The notes under the pieces were generated by a model. That model had not been told where the DNA came from. It ran no database searches and saw nothing but the letters and a program-made list of their open reading frames with translations. A DNA stretch of 32,654 bases from Streptomyces sp. NRRL B-1347. GTDB lineage: Bacteria; Actinomycetota; Actinomycetes; Streptomycetales; Streptomycetaceae. Position 1 is the stretch's first letter. Each line of letters begins with the position of its first letter. Positions 30,343 through 32,654 of this stretch are shown here, piece after piece. Position numbers and translations under genes: made by a program. The DNA is taken from contig NZ_JOJM01000080.1 in the NCBI RefSeq assembly GCF_000720325.1, positions 1-32,654 of the forward strand. Direction: 5' to 3'.

Positions 30343-32526
30343 ATGAGCGCCAAGAGGCTGAACCTCGCGGCACGACTCGGGGTGTGGAGCGCGCACCACC
30401 GCAAGAAGGCGATCCTCGGCTGGCTGCTGTTCGTGGTCCTCGCCACCGTCGTCGGCGGCGCCACCGGCACCGTCACCGCGGACGACGACGAGATGGGCAC
30501 CGGCGACTCGGCGCGGGCCGCGAAGATCCTCAAGGACGCCGACATCGACGAGCCGGCCTCCGAACTCGTCATGGTCAGCGCGCGCACCGCCGACGGCTGG
30601 CGGGAGGCGGCCGCCGACCTCGCCGCGGCGATCGAGAAGACCGGCGAGACGACGGAGATGCAGTCGCCGCTGCCCTCCGAGGACGGCAAGGACGCGCTGC
30701 TCCGCTTCCAGGTCAAGGGCGAGTCCGACAAGGCCGCCGACCGCGTCGACCCGGTGCTCGCGGCCGTCGACGAGGCCAGGGACGCGGGGAAGGCACACGG
30801 GATCGCCGTCCACCAGTTCGGCGACGCCAGCTCCGAGAAGTTCCTCAAGGACCTGCTCGCCGACGACCTGAAGAAGGCCGAGTTCATGGCCGTGCCGCTG
30901 GCGCTCGCCATCCTCCTGGTCGCCTTCGGCGCGGTCGTCGCCGCGCTGCTCCCGGTCGGACTCGCGCTGACCGCCTGCGTCGCCGCCTTCGGCCTGCTCG
31001 GCCTCGCCAGCCACGCGGTGAACATGGCCGAGACGACGTACTCCGTGATGTTCCTGATGGGCCTCGCCGTCGGCGTCGACTACTGCCTGTTCTACCTGCG
31101 GCGCGAGCGCGACGAGCGGGCCGCGGGCCACGACGCCGAGACCGCCCTGCGGATCGCCGCCGCCACCAGCGGCCGCGCCGTCCTGGTCTCCGGCCTCACC
31201 GTGATGGTGGCCATGGCGGGCATGTTCCTGTCCGGCCTGCTCCTCTTCAAGGGCTTCGCCGTTGCCACGATCCTGGTGGTGTGCGTGGCGATGCTCGGCT
31301 CCGTGACCGTCCTGCCCGCGCTGCTCGCCTGGCTCGGCGACCGCATCGACGCCGGCCGCATCCCGTTCCTCAACCGCCGCTCCAAGAAGGGCGCCCACGC
31401 CAGCGGCACCCTCGCCGGAACCCTGGTGAAGCCGGTGCTCGCCAAGCCCAAGTTCTTCGCCGTCGCCTCCGCGGGGCTGCTGCTCGCCCTGGCCGCGCCC
31501 GCGCTCGGCATGAAGACCGAACAGCTCGGCCTGGAGAAGCAGTTCGGCTCGGACGCGCGCCTCTCCGTCGCGTACGAGGAGATCACCGACGAGTTCCCCG
31601 GCGGCCCCGCGCCCGCCCGCGTCGTCGTGCACGCCGACGACATCGGGGCCGCGCCGGTCCGGGACGGCCTCCGCTCGCTCACCGCGCGGGCGGGCAAGGG
31701 CGCCGAGCTGACGCTGCACGAGGCCGCGAACGTGGCCGAGATCGAGGTGCCGCTGCCCGGCACCGGCAGCGACGCCGCCGCCAAGAAGGCCCTGGACGAC
31801 CTCAAGTCGGACGTACGGGACTTCCGCGCCGACACCCGCGCCGACGGCCTGGAGGCCTACGTCGGCGGGGAGCTCGCCGGGTCGCAGGACTTCACCGACC
31901 AGCTCGGCAAGGGCATCGTGCCGGTCTTCCTCTTCATCGCCGCCGTCACCTTCCTGCTGATGCTCCTCAGCTTCCGCTCGGTGGTCATCGCGGTGACCTC
32001 GATCGCCCTGAACCTGCTCTCCGTCGGCGCCGCGTACGGCGTCATGACGGCCGTCTTCCAGCACGGCTGGGGCGCGTCCCTCATCGGCTCCGAGAAGGTC
32101 GGCGCCATCGAGAGCTGGATGCCGCTGTTCGTCCTCGTCGTCCTCTTCGGCCTGTCGATGGACTACCACGTGTTCGTGGTCTCCCGGATCCGTGAGGCGC
32201 GCGACCAGGGGCTCGACAACCGGGCCGCGATCCGTGAGGGCATCTCGCGGACCGCGGGTGCGGTGACCGGGGCCGCGGTGATCATGGTGGCCGTGTTCGC
32301 GGTGTTCGGCATGCTGTCCATGCAGGACATGCAGCAGATGGGCGTCGGCCTCGGGGTCGCGGTCCTCCTCGACGCCACGGTGGTCCGCATGATCCTGCTG
32401 CCGTCCCTCATGACGCTGCTCGGTGAGCGGAACTGGCGTACGCCTCGGGGGCTGGGGTGGCTGCCCCAGGTCTCCCACGGCGAGGCCCCGACGGAGGCCC
32501 CGGCCCGCGCCCGGGTCCCGGCCTAG
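30343..32526 (+). CDS. MMPL/RND-family transporter
   Basis: The 727-residue inner-membrane transporter has the two-fold MMPL layout: helix 1 (about 23-42), an extracytoplasmic domain, a five-helix bundle (about 185-350), a cytoplasmic linker, helix 7 (about 370-390), a second extracytoplasmic domain and a second bundle (about 525-700). Both halves carry the proton-relay DY pair: GVDYCLFYLRRERDE and GLSMDYHVFVVSRIREARD. MMPL proteins export lipids, siderophores or hydrophobic drugs by proton motive force; the substrate is unknown. ATG at 30343 lies 8 bases after a GGGGG; ATG at 30328 lacks a ribosome site. It is probably controlled by the divergent two-component system, and a terminator follows. 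Confidence 0.93.
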   Translation: MSAKRLNLAARLGVWSAHHRKKAILGWLLFVVLATVVGGATGTVTADDDEMGTGDSARAAKILKDADIDEPASELVMVSARTADGWREAAADLAAAIEKTGETTEMQSPLPSEDGKDALLRFQVKGESDKAADRVDPVLAAVDEARDAGKAHGIAVHQFGDASSEKFLKDLLADDLKKAEFMAVPLALAILLVAFGAVVAALLPVGLALTACVAAFGLLGLASHAVNMAETTYSVMFLMGLAVGVDYCLFYLRRERDERAAGHDAETALRIAAATSGRAVLVSGLTVMVAMAGMFLSGLLLFKGFAVATILVVCVAMLGSVTVLPALLAWLGDRIDAGRIPFLNRRSKKGAHASGTLAGTLVKPVLAKPKFFAVASAGLLLALAAPALGMKTEQLGLEKQFGSDARLSVAYEEITDEFPGGPAPARVVVHADDIGAAPVRDGLRSLTARAGKGAELTLHEAANVAEIEVPLPGTGSDAAAKKALDDLKSDVRDFRADTRADGLEAYVGGELAGSQDFTDQLGKGIVPVFLFIAAVTFLLMLLSFRSVVIAVTSIALNLLSVGAAYGVMTAVFQHGWGASLIGSEKVGAIESWMPLFVLVVLFGLSMDYHVFVVSRIREARDQGLDNRAAIREGISRTAGAVTGAAVIMVAVFAVFGMLSMQDMQQMGVGLGVAVLLDATVVRMILLPSLMTLLGERNWRTPRGLGWLPQVSHGEAPTEAPARARVPA

Positions 32527-32536
32527 CGCCCCCCTC

Positions 32537-32573
32537 GGGCCGGGGCGGGAGGCACCCACCTCCACCCCGGCCC
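32537..32573 (+). terminator. Terminator of the MMPL gene
   Basis: A GC-rich hairpin with arms GGCCGGGGCGGGAGG and CCTCCACCCCGGCC (one bulge, one mismatch) and a short loop begins 11 bases after the stop codon. The remaining sequence to 32654 is GC-rich with no gene seen. Confidence 0.65.
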
Positions 32574-32654
32574 CCGGGTGGGCCCCTCCCACCCGCCCAC
32601 CCGAATCTCCCCGGCCTTGCGGGGTCGGGCCCTGGCGCGTGGCGCTGCGGGTGG

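Overview
The window is a high-GC (clearly over 70%) actinobacterial chromosome fragment, almost certainly Streptomyces: strong third-position GC, frequent GTG/TTG starts, several genes whose -10 box abuts the start codon, and typical Streptomyces families (PP2C regulators, MMPL transporter, GlnA2, GlnE, MalR-type LacI repressor). Gene order glnA2 ... glnE - PAP2 - malR - alpha-glucosidase recalls the S. coelicolor SCO2241-SCO2228 neighbourhood (from memory, not checked). The first 41 bases are not genomic: they are an Illumina Nextera i5 index plus the Tn5 adapter, so this is the untrimmed end of a draft contig.

Layout. 42-1841: a DUF5990 gene convergent with a DUF3105-DUF305 pair of membrane/exported proteins. 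2234-4080: a nitric-oxide module, nsrR ([4Fe-4S] Rrf2 sensor) convergent and overlapping with hmp (NO dioxygenase), with a good 23-bp NsrR-like site upstream of hmp. 4251-6236: glnA2-type glutamine synthetase and an orphan ATP-synthase-b-like protein. 6323-8079: an AAC(3)-family acetyltransferase and two tandem VOC/glyoxalase-fold paralogues. 8295-8432: a 25-bp tandem array of hairpins before glnE (8485-11478). 11513-15283, minus strand: PAP2/AUR1-type phosphatase, MalR-type repressor and GH13 alpha-glucosidase, with no ABC transporter genes between repressor and enzyme. 15545-17269: receiver-PP2C phosphatase. 17291-20081, minus strand: a three-gene operon of a PF10118 'metal-dependent hydrolase', a [2Fe-2S] flavin reductase and a TetR regulator. 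20179-22667: a TPR protein and a large protein that looks like a degenerate ECF sigma factor fused through a membrane helix to an extracytoplasmic domain. 22837-25965: Tat-exported GH89 alpha-N-acetylglucosaminidase. 26078-28051: a small exported protein convergent with a DUF1996 protein. 28138-32526: a response regulator/histidine kinase pair divergent from an MMPL transporter.

How the genes fit together. NsrR should repress hmp until NO destroys its cluster. GlnE adenylylates GlnA-type glutamine synthetases, and glnA2 lies about 3 kb away. MalR probably controls the maltodextrin hydrolase with which it shares an operon. The two-component system probably controls the divergent MMPL exporter. 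The two most novel candidates are the PF10118-reductase-TetR operon, whose 'hydrolase' carries a complete E/ExxH/E/ExxH diiron-oxygenase residue set, and the sigma-like/membrane fusion with its TPR partner. No rRNA, tRNA, CRISPR, insertion sequence or phage gene was seen.
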